From IMG/VR virus record IMGVR_UViG_3300021375_000087, positions 1 through 36,017 of that record: a DNA stretch of 36,017 bases; one strand, written 5' to 3'. The stretch comes from a virus. The first letter of the stretch is position 1; each line of letters starts with the position of its first letter. This document shows positions 7,780-13,671 of this stretch, one piece after another. The position numbers were made by a program, and so were the translations under genes. The notes under the pieces are model-generated. The model did not search any database and was not told where the DNA came from. It saw nothing but the letters and a program-made list of their open reading frames with translations.

Positions 7780-7803
7780 GAGAACAATTTACATTTTGTT
7801 CTC
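7780..7803 (+). repeat. 8-bp perfect inverted repeat in the phoH leader
   Basis: GAGAACAA and TTGTTCTC flank an 8-nt loop, 27 nt before the phoH ATG. There is no T-run after it, so it is not a standard terminator. It may be an operator half-site pair or a leader hairpin. Confidence 0.5.
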
Positions 7804-7830
7804 TAATTTAAATCACATAGGAACAAATTT

Positions 7831-8616
7831 ATGAGTAAACGCAAAACTGGAGCACTTAGGAAAAAACATGAACCATACAGACACAGGGAAACTCAAAACA
7901 GCGCCGAGGACACATTCTACATGAACTCCTCAAAATCCATCGACTTTAGCAAGTATAGAAAAAAGCAACAGTCACGTAGACCAATCGAATTAATACCTCA
8001 GAGTATAAATCAGGAAAAATATATTATAGCATTAAATGACCCTGAAACAGATATCGTTATGGCTAGTGGCCCTGCTGGAACAGGTAAAACCTACTTAGCA
8101 ATGTTGGCGGCAATGAGAGCATTAAGATCGGGTCAGTGCGATAAAATACTATTAACACGCCCTGCTGTTGCTGTAGATGACGAAAAACATGGATTTTTAC
8201 CAGGTGACTTAAACTCAAAAATGGAACCGTGGGTAAGACCTTTATTTGACGTAGTACGTGAATACTATTCACAGAATGAAATCGAATATATGTTAAAGGA
8301 ACAAATAATTGAAATAACACCTTTAGCATTTTGTCGAGGCAGAAACTTCAAACACTCTTGGATTATACTAGATGAGGCTCAAAACGCAACACCGTCACAA
8401 ATAAAAATGTTAATGACAAGGATTGCTGAGGGTAGCAAAATCATAATCAATGGTGATGTTGAACAGACTGACCGAAAAACATATGATAATGGGCTCCTCG
8501 ATTTACAAGACAGAATCGATCTACACAAAGTACCAGGCATGAAAGCATGTACATTTGATCGAAAAGACATACGGAGACACAAGATTATTGAACACGTATT
8601 AAAGATGTATCAATAA
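7831..8616 (+). CDS. phoH: PhoH-like P-loop ATPase
   Basis: 261 residues, one of two plus-strand genes. A basic N-terminal extension (1-50) precedes the PhoH domain: Walker A GPAGTGKT at 80-87, the TRPAVAVDDEKHGFLPGD segment diagnostic of PhoH, Walker B IILDEAQNA, and a NGD sensor (IINGDVEQTD). PhoH proteins are ATPases linked to phosphate starvation in bacteria and are common in marine phages. Biochemical work on the family points to RNA helicase or nuclease-coupled roles, but the phage function is unsettled. The start is supported by AGGAA 7 nt upstream. It is divergent from the 211-residue gene and ends before a strong bidirectional hairpin, so it forms its own transcription unit. Confidence 0.95.
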   Translation: MSKRKTGALRKKHEPYRHRETQNSAEDTFYMNSSKSIDFSKYRKKQQSRRPIELIPQSINQEKYIIALNDPETDIVMASGPAGTGKTYLAMLAAMRALRSGQCDKILLTRPAVAVDDEKHGFLPGDLNSKMEPWVRPLFDVVREYYSQNEIEYMLKEQIIEITPLAFCRGRNFKHSWIILDEAQNATPSQIKMLMTRIAEGSKIIINGDVEQTDRKTYDNGLLDLQDRIDLHKVPGMKACTFDRKDIRRHKIIEHVLKMYQ

Positions 8617-8641
8617 TTTCATAGGTCCATATAAACCAAAA

Positions 8642-8665
8642 GAAAGGGCCGTTTTAGGCCCTTTC
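8642..8665. terminator. Bidirectional stem-loop terminator between phoH and the methyltransferase gene
   Basis: A perfect 9-bp stem (GAAAGGGCC / GGCCCTTTC) encloses the loop GTTTTA, 25 nt after the phoH stop and 19 nt after the end of the convergent minus gene. On the minus strand it is followed by a T-rich stretch (TTTCTTTTGG). The T-run on the plus side is short. Confidence 0.8.
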
Positions 8666-8684
8666 ACTCTGAATGTATTTGCCC

Positions 8685-9470
8685 CTACAAGGTCTTTAAT
8701 TTTCTATTCAGAACACTTTCAGCATATGCTGGATATGCAAGATAAGGATGTGTAACTTGCTTTTCAATTTCCCATGAGTTTTGTTTCTTAACAAAACTTG
8801 AATAATACTCGTCATTAAATCCTGCTTCAAAATAAGTGTGCGTTCCAGTAGGCTCAAATTTTAAATCTAATAGATCAAAAATATTACTATCAAAGATTGT
8901 TTCTTTATCACTAATCGTATAGTTTGTATTATATAGATAGCGGTTAGGATCAATTTTTTTATTGTTTAATTTAAAATAATCAATTAAATGTTTATCCATT
9001 TTACTATCATCAAAGTCTTCTAATGTGACTGGCTTTTGCTGTAAGTGTTGCATCTTACATGATATAAGTTTTAAATTATTAGGAAAAATATTATGTATTT
9101 GTTGTTTTTGACAATTATCTAAGAAAAATAAAAGCCCTTCAGTCAATGCACAATGACCAAATAACTCATGTATATAAATATCTCCTTTTGGTAATTCGTC
9201 ATTAAAGATATCTATGTTTAACACTTCAACTTGATCTGTAGTTCTGTATTTGTTTCGTAAGAAGTTATAGGATTGATAGTTTAACTCACAACTATAAATC
9301 TTCGTTGCACCATATAATATACTTAACCAAGTAAAGAAACCTGATCCTGCGCCGCAGTCAACTACAACTTTGTCTTTGACGTTTTCCTTAATGTACTTTA
9401 TATATGCGTTTGTTCTATTGCTATCTAATAGCATTTCCCAAACATACATATTGGGTACAAAATCATTCAT
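8685..9470 (-). CDS. SAM methyltransferase resembling protein arginine methyltransferases
   Basis: 261 residues. Residues 10-26 (VWEMLLDSNRTNAYIKY) match the N-terminal helix of PRMTs (E-M-L-x-D-x-x-R-x-x-x-Y). Motif I is VVVDCGAGSGFF at 35-46. Acidic C61-E62 ends the next strand for ribose binding. HELFGHCALTEGLL at 101-114 reproduces the PRMT double-E loop: E102 and E111 are nine apart, as in PRMT1, with the intervening G and C conserved. The C-terminal half lacks an obvious THW loop, so arginine specificity is not proven. It would methylate a host or phage protein, or possibly a nucleic acid. It starts 1 nt after the preceding 90-residue gene, in the operon headed by gene 44. The SAM-methyltransferase call is firm; the PRMT subfamily is inferred from motifs. 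Confidence 0.75.
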   Translation of the reverse strand: MNDFVPNMYVWEMLLDSNRTNAYIKYIKENVKDKVVVDCGAGSGFFTWLSILYGATKIYSCELNYQSYNFLRNKYRTTDQVEVLNIDIFNDELPKGDIYIHELFGHCALTEGLLFFLDNCQKQQIHNIFPNNLKLISCKMQHLQQKPVTLEDFDDSKMDKHLIDYFKLNNKKIDPNRYLYNTNYTISDKETIFDSNIFDLLDLKFEPTGTHTYFEAGFNDEYYSSFVKKQNSWEIEKQVTHPYLAYPAYAESVLNRKLKTL

Positions 9471-9471
9471 T

Positions 9472-9744
9472 TTATTTTTTCTTTGATTTCTTTTCGATTG
9501 GTGCTTCTTTCTCTAACTGCTCAATCAGTTTAGGATAGATTCTTTTGTAGTATTCAGACATCTGCTCAAATGTAGTATCATGGTTATTACCTTCGATTAC
9601 ACATTTATGAATAGAATTATCAGAATAATCCATAATCACATTTTTAGTGTTCATGTCTGACTTTTTAAGTTTACGTGAAGTTTGCACCAATTCGTCAATC
9701 TGACCATTTGGTTTGCGAATGTATTGTATTAATAAGTATCTCAT
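9472..9744 (-). CDS. Small basic hypothetical protein after gene 44
   Basis: 90 residues. The N-terminal half reads as beta strands (MRYLLIQYIRKPNGQIDE), the middle has a KCVIEG strand, and the end is a charged helix finishing with a Lys-rich tail. It occupies the place where T4 carries gene 62 (clamp-loader small subunit), but it is half that length and I see no convincing similarity. I recall comparable ~90-residue proteins in marine T4-like phages with no known function. A canonical TATAAATA lies 6 nt before its ATG, giving a predicted leaderless late transcript. It is also co-transcribable with gene 44 (17 nt gap) and with the methyltransferase gene (1 nt gap). Confidence 0.75.
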   Translation of the reverse strand: MRYLLIQYIRKPNGQIDELVQTSRKLKKSDMNTKNVIMDYSDNSIHKCVIEGNNHDTTFEQMSEYYKRIYPKLIEQLEKEAPIEKKSKKK

Positions 9745-9750
9745 ATCAAA

Positions 9751-9758
9751 TATTTATA
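9751..9758 (-). promoter_or_regulatory. Canonical T4-type late promoter TATAAATA
   Basis: The minus strand reads TATAAATATTTGAT then ATG. All eight bases of the T4 late consensus match. The motif lies between gene 44 and the 90-residue gene, and the six-base spacing puts initiation at or next to the start codon. Confidence 0.7.
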
Positions 9759-9761
9759 CAG

Positions 9762-10685
9762 TTAAGAAGTCAACTCAACTAAAGTTGCGGCAAGTGATAT
9801 CTCTGGGATACCTACTAAGGGTAAATTTGCTAGACCGTTTCTAATGACAATAATATTTGCATCACGTTCTTCATTACTTGCACCGAACAAGTCTAAGTTA
9901 TCATACATCCAACGATATGTATCTTCAATACGAGTAGGATACAATGCAATATATTGCATCAATTGTTGTCTTGCTTCGATTAAATTACCGCTTTTAAACA
10001 GATTTGTTGCTTCTACTAAGAGTTCATCTTCACTCTGTCCTGCACTCTGAGGGGGCCTGAGAGCGCCGGAACCGCTGTTTACTTGCAATTGATTGAGACA
10101 CTTACGTAAGTCAGGATAAGTTGCACGAACAAATGTATCTAATACATCTAATTCAAACTCAACATTTTCTGTGACTAACACAGTTGCCGCTCTTGCTGTA
10201 AACTCTGTCATATCAGGCTTTGCAATATGATACTGATGACAACGAGACTTGAGTGCAGGAATGATCTTATGGGCATAGTTACATGTGAGAATGTATCTTA
10301 CAGTCTCATGGTATGACTCCATATCATTTCTTAAGGCTGCCTGCGAGGGCTGAGTTAAATAGTCAGCCTCGTCTAACAACACCACCTTGAACTTGCCAAA
10401 CGGCATAGTCTGCACAAAGCCATTGATCTTTTCACGTAGCATGTCTATACCATTCTCACGTGAAGCATTGATCGTTAGCACATCATATTCTTCAACACCT
10501 AACTCATGTATAAGCAATTTTGCTAGTGTTGTTTTACCAGTACCCGGATCACCTGACATCAATAAATGAGGGAAACTACCTTCACTAATCCAGTTTTCTA
10601 CTTGATTCTTTTGATTTTCATCAGTAAAGACATAGCCGTCTACTGTTTTAGGACGATACTTTTCTACCCACAATTGATTCTTCAT
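9762..10685 (-). CDS. 44: Clamp-loader large subunit, gp44-like (RFC-type AAA+)
   Basis: 307 residues, near T4 gp44 (319). It opens with the RFC box WVEKYRPKT (residues 6-14). Walker A is GDPGTGKT at 45-52, Walker B is VVLLDEADYL at 101-110, and the SRC arginine-finger motif is at 147-149. Domain III helices follow (from ~230). With gp62 it forms the ATPase that loads the gp45 sliding clamp on primed DNA for gp43 polymerase and for late transcription. The ATG at 10683-10685 is preceded by AGAGGT. A perfect sigma70 promoter lies upstream, bounded by a terminator, so it heads its own early unit with the 90-residue gene and the methyltransferase gene. No gene 62 or 45 is in the window. Confidence 0.95.
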   Translation of the reverse strand: MKNQLWVEKYRPKTVDGYVFTDENQKNQVENWISEGSFPHLLMSGDPGTGKTTLAKLLIHELGVEEYDVLTINASRENGIDMLREKINGFVQTMPFGKFKVVLLDEADYLTQPSQAALRNDMESYHETVRYILTCNYAHKIIPALKSRCHQYHIAKPDMTEFTARAATVLVTENVEFELDVLDTFVRATYPDLRKCLNQLQVNSGSGALRPPQSAGQSEDELLVEATNLFKSGNLIEARQQLMQYIALYPTRIEDTYRWMYDNLDLFGASNEERDANIIVIRNGLANLPLVGIPEISLAATLVELTS

Positions 10686-10717
10686 TCATACCTCTTAGAA
10701 TTTAAGTTATTACAGAT

Positions 10718-10746
10718 ATTATACAGGATTAATGAATAGATGTCAA
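10718..10746 (-). promoter_or_regulatory. Perfect-consensus sigma70 promoter of gene 44
   Basis: The minus strand carries TTGACA (10741-10746), a 17-bp spacer and TATAAT (10718-10723): twelve of twelve consensus bases at optimal spacing. Initiation near 10711 leaves a leader of about 26 nt with AGAGGT before the ATG. This implies strong use by host RNA polymerase. Confidence 0.92.
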
Positions 10747-10761
10747 TCATTAATTGAGTAA

Positions 10762-10783
10762 AAAGGGCAACAATGTGCCCTTT
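10762..10783 (-). terminator. Rho-independent terminator after the exported-protein gene
   Basis: An 8-bp stem (AAAGGGCA / TGCCCTTT) encloses a 6-nt loop and is followed on the minus strand by CTTTTTAC. It starts 4 nt after the stop at 10787 and ends 16 nt before the -35 of the gene 44 promoter, insulating that unit. Confidence 0.8.
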
Positions 10784-10786
10784 ATT

Positions 10787-11167
10787 TTAGCCTTCCCAAC
10801 CTGCATCATCTTCGTCATAAACACCGTCATTGTTTGAATCACAGGCACGTTGCCAAGATATCATACCAAAAGTCAATCCTTCTGACCATGGGATATATGC
10901 ACTACACCAAGCATGTGATCCAACAGCCATATCATCATCAGTTCCGTTATCTACTTGAACATAGTCTCGTTGACTAGTTTCTGGAAACACTTTAAACTGA
11001 ATAGTTCTACCGTTACTGTAAGTTCGTTGCTGATACAACTTACCTTTAGTAACATGAATCATTTCTCCTTCTTTAAGGGTCAATGTAGAACCGTCTTCAT
11101 AGTTAATAACAGTTTGAGCAGTAGCACCGAATGAAACTAGTGCTAGGGTAAAAATAAAAAATTTCAT
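10787..11167 (-). CDS. Exported small protein with EF-hand-like calcium loop
   Basis: 126 residues. Residues 1-18 form a signal peptide: one Lys, a hydrophobic core (FFIFTLALVSFGA), then ATA before Q19. The mature part has short strands ending KGKLYQQRTYSNGRT, then C88 and C109, which could form a disulfide in the periplasm. A loop DSNNDGVYDEDD at 110-121 has acidic or amide residues at EF-hand positions 1, 3, 5 and 12 and Gly at 6. Export plus calcium binding points to a role in the periplasm or at the membrane during infection, or to secretion into the envelope. AAGGAG, a strong ribosome site, precedes the ATG. No homologous function is known to me. It lies between the GroES-like gene and a terminator. 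Confidence 0.8.
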   Translation of the reverse strand: MKFFIFTLALVSFGATAQTVINYEDGSTLTLKEGEMIHVTKGKLYQQRTYSNGRTIQFKVFPETSQRDYVQVDNGTDDDMAVGSHAWCSAYIPWSEGLTFGMISWQRACDSNNDGVYDEDDAGWEG

Positions 11168-11229
11168 ATAGTCTCCTTTAATTTTTCAATTGTATATTCA
11201 CATGAACATACACCTCAAAAACCTGAAAA

Positions 11230-11607
11230 CTATGCTCCTTCTTTATCTCCGTATGCCATGTTCTGTTGCGGTTCATCACTAACTAGCATACAGTCTTTAA
11301 GGTCTACACAACGAATTGTTTTTTCACCTTCTTCATCTACAATGTTAATACCACGTGTCCAACGACCATGTCCAACAAGAACATACTGACCTACTTTAAG
11401 TTCAGTCATTGCGTTTGGTCCTATTGAATAGACTTGTGCCCAACGAGGCTTGATGCCTGCTGATTTCTTATCATCGTCCATTAAAATGATTCCAGACTTA
11501 AGTGTTTGTCCACCGAAGTCCATACCATGTACGATAACTTTATCGTTAATTGCTTTTAATGATTTGCAATGAATACGATTGATATTAGATTTAAGTCCTA
11601 TAGCCAT
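11230..11607 (-). CDS. GroES/gp31-like co-chaperonin
   Basis: 125 residues. The order of elements matches GroES: a first strand LKAINDKVIVHGMDF, a flexible Gly/Ser segment GGQTLKSGIILMDDD where the mobile loop that binds GroEL sits, then RWAQVYSIGPN and VGQYVLVGHGRWTRG, equivalent to the VLAVGNG and VGDIVIFNDGYG strands. It is longer than host GroES (about 95), as T4 gp31 also is. In T4, gp31 replaces GroES so that GroEL can fold the major capsid protein; that role is inferred here. It starts directly after the stop of the 226-residue gene (TAAATG), with AAGGG upstream. It adds a second chaperone system to the DnaJ and ClpA-type genes. Confidence 0.82.
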   Translation of the reverse strand: MAIGLKSNINRIHCKSLKAINDKVIVHGMDFGGQTLKSGIILMDDDKKSAGIKPRWAQVYSIGPNAMTELKVGQYVLVGHGRWTRGINIVDEEGEKTIRCVDLKDCMLVSDEPQQNMAYGDKEGA

Positions 11608-12288
11608 TTACTTTTTACCCTTCTTAGTAGATTTTGGTTTTTCTGTTACAATATTTTCTAATGCCGCTTTTTTAATTGCTTCGATATCAAAGTCTTCTTC
11701 GAGTTCTGCTAATTCAGCCTCTTCAGGATGAAGTTCACCTTCTGCTGGAAAACTATCTGGAGCCTCATCTGCTGATTTCATTACAAATTCTTCAGGCTCT
11801 ACTGGGGGAATAGGAGCAATTTCTGCTTCGATAGGTGCTACATATTCTTCTACACTTTCTTGCGCCACTTCTGCTACTGGTTCGACAGTTTCTTGCACTT
11901 GCGGTGTTGATTCTTCTACTAACTTGTTTAACATCGGTGTCTCTGGATGTGCTTCGCCCACTGTTTTAGTATTTTTTTCTTTTTCTAATGCTTCAAGTTC
12001 TCTCTTTTGTTTAGGAGATAAAGGAGCATTTGGATTAGCACTCTTACTAATGTTAGGATTCTCAGGGCGTTCTTGTAAAGTTACTGCACCTTGAGTTCCC
12101 ACTTGTGATGCATATGACTCTGCTACTCTTTGAGTATTTGGTCTTACTATATTGCCAGCCTGATCAATTTCATCTCCACGAGAATTAATTGCATTAATAT
12201 TACTAACAGCACGTGTCTTTTCTTGTTTAGCAATCAAAGACGCCATGTCTAACGTTTTGCCTCTTGCTGTTTTGTATGTTCTTCCCAT
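11608..12288 (-). CDS. Acidic Pro/Glu-rich hypothetical protein, 226 residues
   Basis: The N-terminal ~75 residues (MGRTYKTARGKTLDMASLIA) are moderately basic and probably the ordered, conserved part. Residues ~105-205 are dominated by Glu, Pro, Ala and Val with no predicted fold, and the C-terminus is Lys-rich (PKSTKKGKK). There is no signal peptide or catalytic motif. I recall proteins with the same start in other marine T4-like phages, sometimes found in virions, but no function. AGGA lies 8 nt before the ATG, inside the gap after the DnaE-like fragment gene. The last codon is followed directly by the GroES-like gene, so the products may be needed together. Confidence 0.72.
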   Translation of the reverse strand: MGRTYKTARGKTLDMASLIAKQEKTRAVSNINAINSRGDEIDQAGNIVRPNTQRVAESYASQVGTQGAVTLQERPENPNISKSANPNAPLSPKQKRELEALEKEKNTKTVGEAHPETPMLNKLVEESTPQVQETVEPVAEVAQESVEEYVAPIEAEIAPIPPVEPEEFVMKSADEAPDSFPAEGELHPEEAELAELEEDFDIEAIKKAALENIVTEKPKSTKKGKK

Positions 12289-12297
12289 AATCTTATC

Positions 12298-12804
12298 CTA
12301 TTTTAAAAATTCTTCGACATCTAAATCGTAGTAGATACTATTTATACGGTGAATACCGATCAAAAACAAAACAAAACTAGAGACACTTGAGCCTCTACCT
12401 ACTCCCCATACAATATTGTTTTCTCTCATTAAATCAACAAGATATTTCATATACTGCAATAGTAAGAACTGTCCTCGTTTTTGATATAATAACAATTCTT
12501 TACCTACACGTTGAAATTCTTCTTCATGTTTGCATTGTTCTAATAACCATTTAGCAATATCTAATTCTCTATATTTTTGAGGCATATGCCATTTACTTCT
12601 CATTTCTTCATCAAAATCTGCAACTGACATTTGTGCTAGTGTATGTTCTATGAGATGCGGAGCATTTTCGATTTCTAATGTAGGATCGATTTCTATCTTT
12701 TTATCTGTAAAAGTATTGTTTAACTTTTGTTTGGGATTCTTCATATAGATATCTACTAAATCTCGTTCAGTATAGATAGGACATCCGTAGTAATCGTTAA
12801 TCAT
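12298..12804 (-). CDS. DnaE-like (bacterial DNA polymerase III alpha) fragment protein
   Basis: 168 residues. The C-terminal part, NNIVWGVGRGSSVSSFVLFL then GIHRINSIYYDLDVEEFLK, aligns with the start of the DnaE palm: the G-x-G-R-G-S-x-x-x-S motif, the LGI turn, and the F-D-x-x-x-E-R-F-L segment. In DnaE the catalytic aspartates (P-D-F-D-x-D) come about ten residues later, but this frame stops exactly there with TAG. The preceding helical region (50-125) may match the part of DnaE before the palm. It cannot be a polymerase on its own. It could bind nucleotide phosphates, regulate host Pol III, or have another fixed role. A sigma70-like -10 lies 7 nt before the ATG, so the message is probably leaderless. 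Confidence 0.7.
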   Translation of the reverse strand: MINDYYGCPIYTERDLVDIYMKNPKQKLNNTFTDKKIEIDPTLEIENAPHLIEHTLAQMSVADFDEEMRSKWHMPQKYRELDIAKWLLEQCKHEEEFQRVGKELLLYQKRGQFLLLQYMKYLVDLMRENNIVWGVGRGSSVSSFVLFLIGIHRINSIYYDLDVEEFLK

Positions 12805-12811
12805 ATGATAT

Positions 12812-12839
12812 ATTATACATTAATATGTGTGAAATACAA
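12812..12839 (-). promoter_or_regulatory. Sigma70-like promoter of the DnaE-like gene, predicted leaderless
   Basis: The minus strand has TTGTAT (12834-12839), a 16-bp spacer and a perfect TATAAT (12812-12817). The -35 matches consensus at only three bases. ATATCAT separates the -10 from the ATG, so initiation falls within a base or two of the start codon. No ribosome site is seen. Confidence 0.55.
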
Positions 12840-12849
12840 GTGAAAAGGA

Positions 12850-13419
12850 TCAATGATTTTGTTGTTTTTTACCCTTTTTAAAATGAAGTTCAAGTTTTTC
12901 CCAATCGTCATTGTCAAAGAGTTTTACGATATTATTATCATCATCGATTGGCTTAGGTGTTTCAATACACAAAGAATTACAATTCCACCATTTGTGAGTA
13001 TCATTATCTATATGATTTTCTGCTACTTCTGCTACTGTACAGAATCTAACTCCGTCACTTAGATTAGATCCTAGAGTACAGTCAGTTACTTTGAGACGAC
13101 CTTCTGTAATAGAGTTAAACTTTTGTAGCAAAGTCATCGAAATAATTTGATCTACTGGATCTTCTGGTAATGTACAAACTCTAATGCCTGCATTTTTGTA
13201 TTTTTTAATTGATGCCTCATCATTTTGATTAATAAGAAGACAGTTGTTTAACACATACATAACAAAGTGTAGTATTCTTTCTAGTGCTATATTCTGTTCC
13301 TTATAATCGTCGGTTTCGACTAGAATAGATAAAGTCATAATGTATTCATTAAGAAGGAATTGATCTGCAAAATGTATTGCAGTCGAAAAGCCTAAATCTC
13401 TTTCGATTCTGGTACTCAT
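12850..13419 (-). CDS. Conserved-type hypothetical protein, 189 residues
   Basis: Mostly helical N-terminal half (STAIHFADQFLLNEYIMTL and following), with a middle that reads as short strands (GIRVCTLPEDPVDQIISM). The C-terminal end is charged and finishes in a Lys/Gln/His tail. Cysteines occur singly, with no metal-binding pair. There is no membrane helix. The start is 1 nt after the stop of the 79-residue gene, so the two are coupled. I recall the family from marine T4-like phages without a role. It ends just before the promoter region of the DnaE-like gene and is probably the last gene of the fibre operon. Confidence 0.72.
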   Translation of the reverse strand: MSTRIERDLGFSTAIHFADQFLLNEYIMTLSILVETDDYKEQNIALERILHFVMYVLNNCLLINQNDEASIKKYKNAGIRVCTLPEDPVDQIISMTLLQKFNSITEGRLKVTDCTLGSNLSDGVRFCTVAEVAENHIDNDTHKWWNCNSLCIETPKPIDDDNNIVKLFDNDDWEKLELHFKKGKKQQNH

Positions 13420-13420
13420 T

Positions 13421-13660
13421 TTATTTCCTATCTACTTTTATATTGTCGCCAATATCTTTGTCAGCAAATAATTTATCTAACTTTTTCTTTTGTTCATCTT
13501 TGTAACTATTCATAATCATGTCTAGTTGATTAATCATAGGTCCATTTTGTGTTCTATGGGCAAAAGTTATTTTTGATGTAAGATCGGCGATTGCTTCTTG
13601 CAAATCTTCAATGCTCTTGTCTGAAAGATCACTTATAAATGGATGATGCATGCCTGACAT
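13421..13660 (-). CDS. Small helical hypothetical protein, 79 residues
   Basis: Two predicted helices (KSIEDLQEAIADLTSKITFA and a second around INQLDMIMNSYKDEQKKKL) joined by a short turn give it the look of a helical-hairpin or coiled-coil adaptor. Charged residues dominate. It is preceded by GAGGTAGG and starts 11 nt after the stop of the 437-residue fibre-like gene; its stop is 1 nt before the 189-residue gene. This suggests a structural or assembly accessory of the fibre block, but I do not recognise it. Confidence 0.72.
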   Translation of the reverse strand: MSGMHHPFISDLSDKSIEDLQEAIADLTSKITFAHRTQNGPMINQLDMIMNSYKDEQKKKLDKLFADKDIGDNIKVDRK

Positions 13661-13671
13661 AGCCTACCTCA

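Noticed and set aside
9755-9773. TTGACT near TATAAA as a sigma70 promoter before the 90-residue gene
   Set aside because: The spacing is only about 9 bp; the TATAAATA is better explained as a late promoter.
11180-11225. TTGAGG with TATACA as a promoter before the exported-protein gene
   Set aside because: Both boxes are weak and spacing is 16 bp; too little to list as a feature, though some promoter here is possible.
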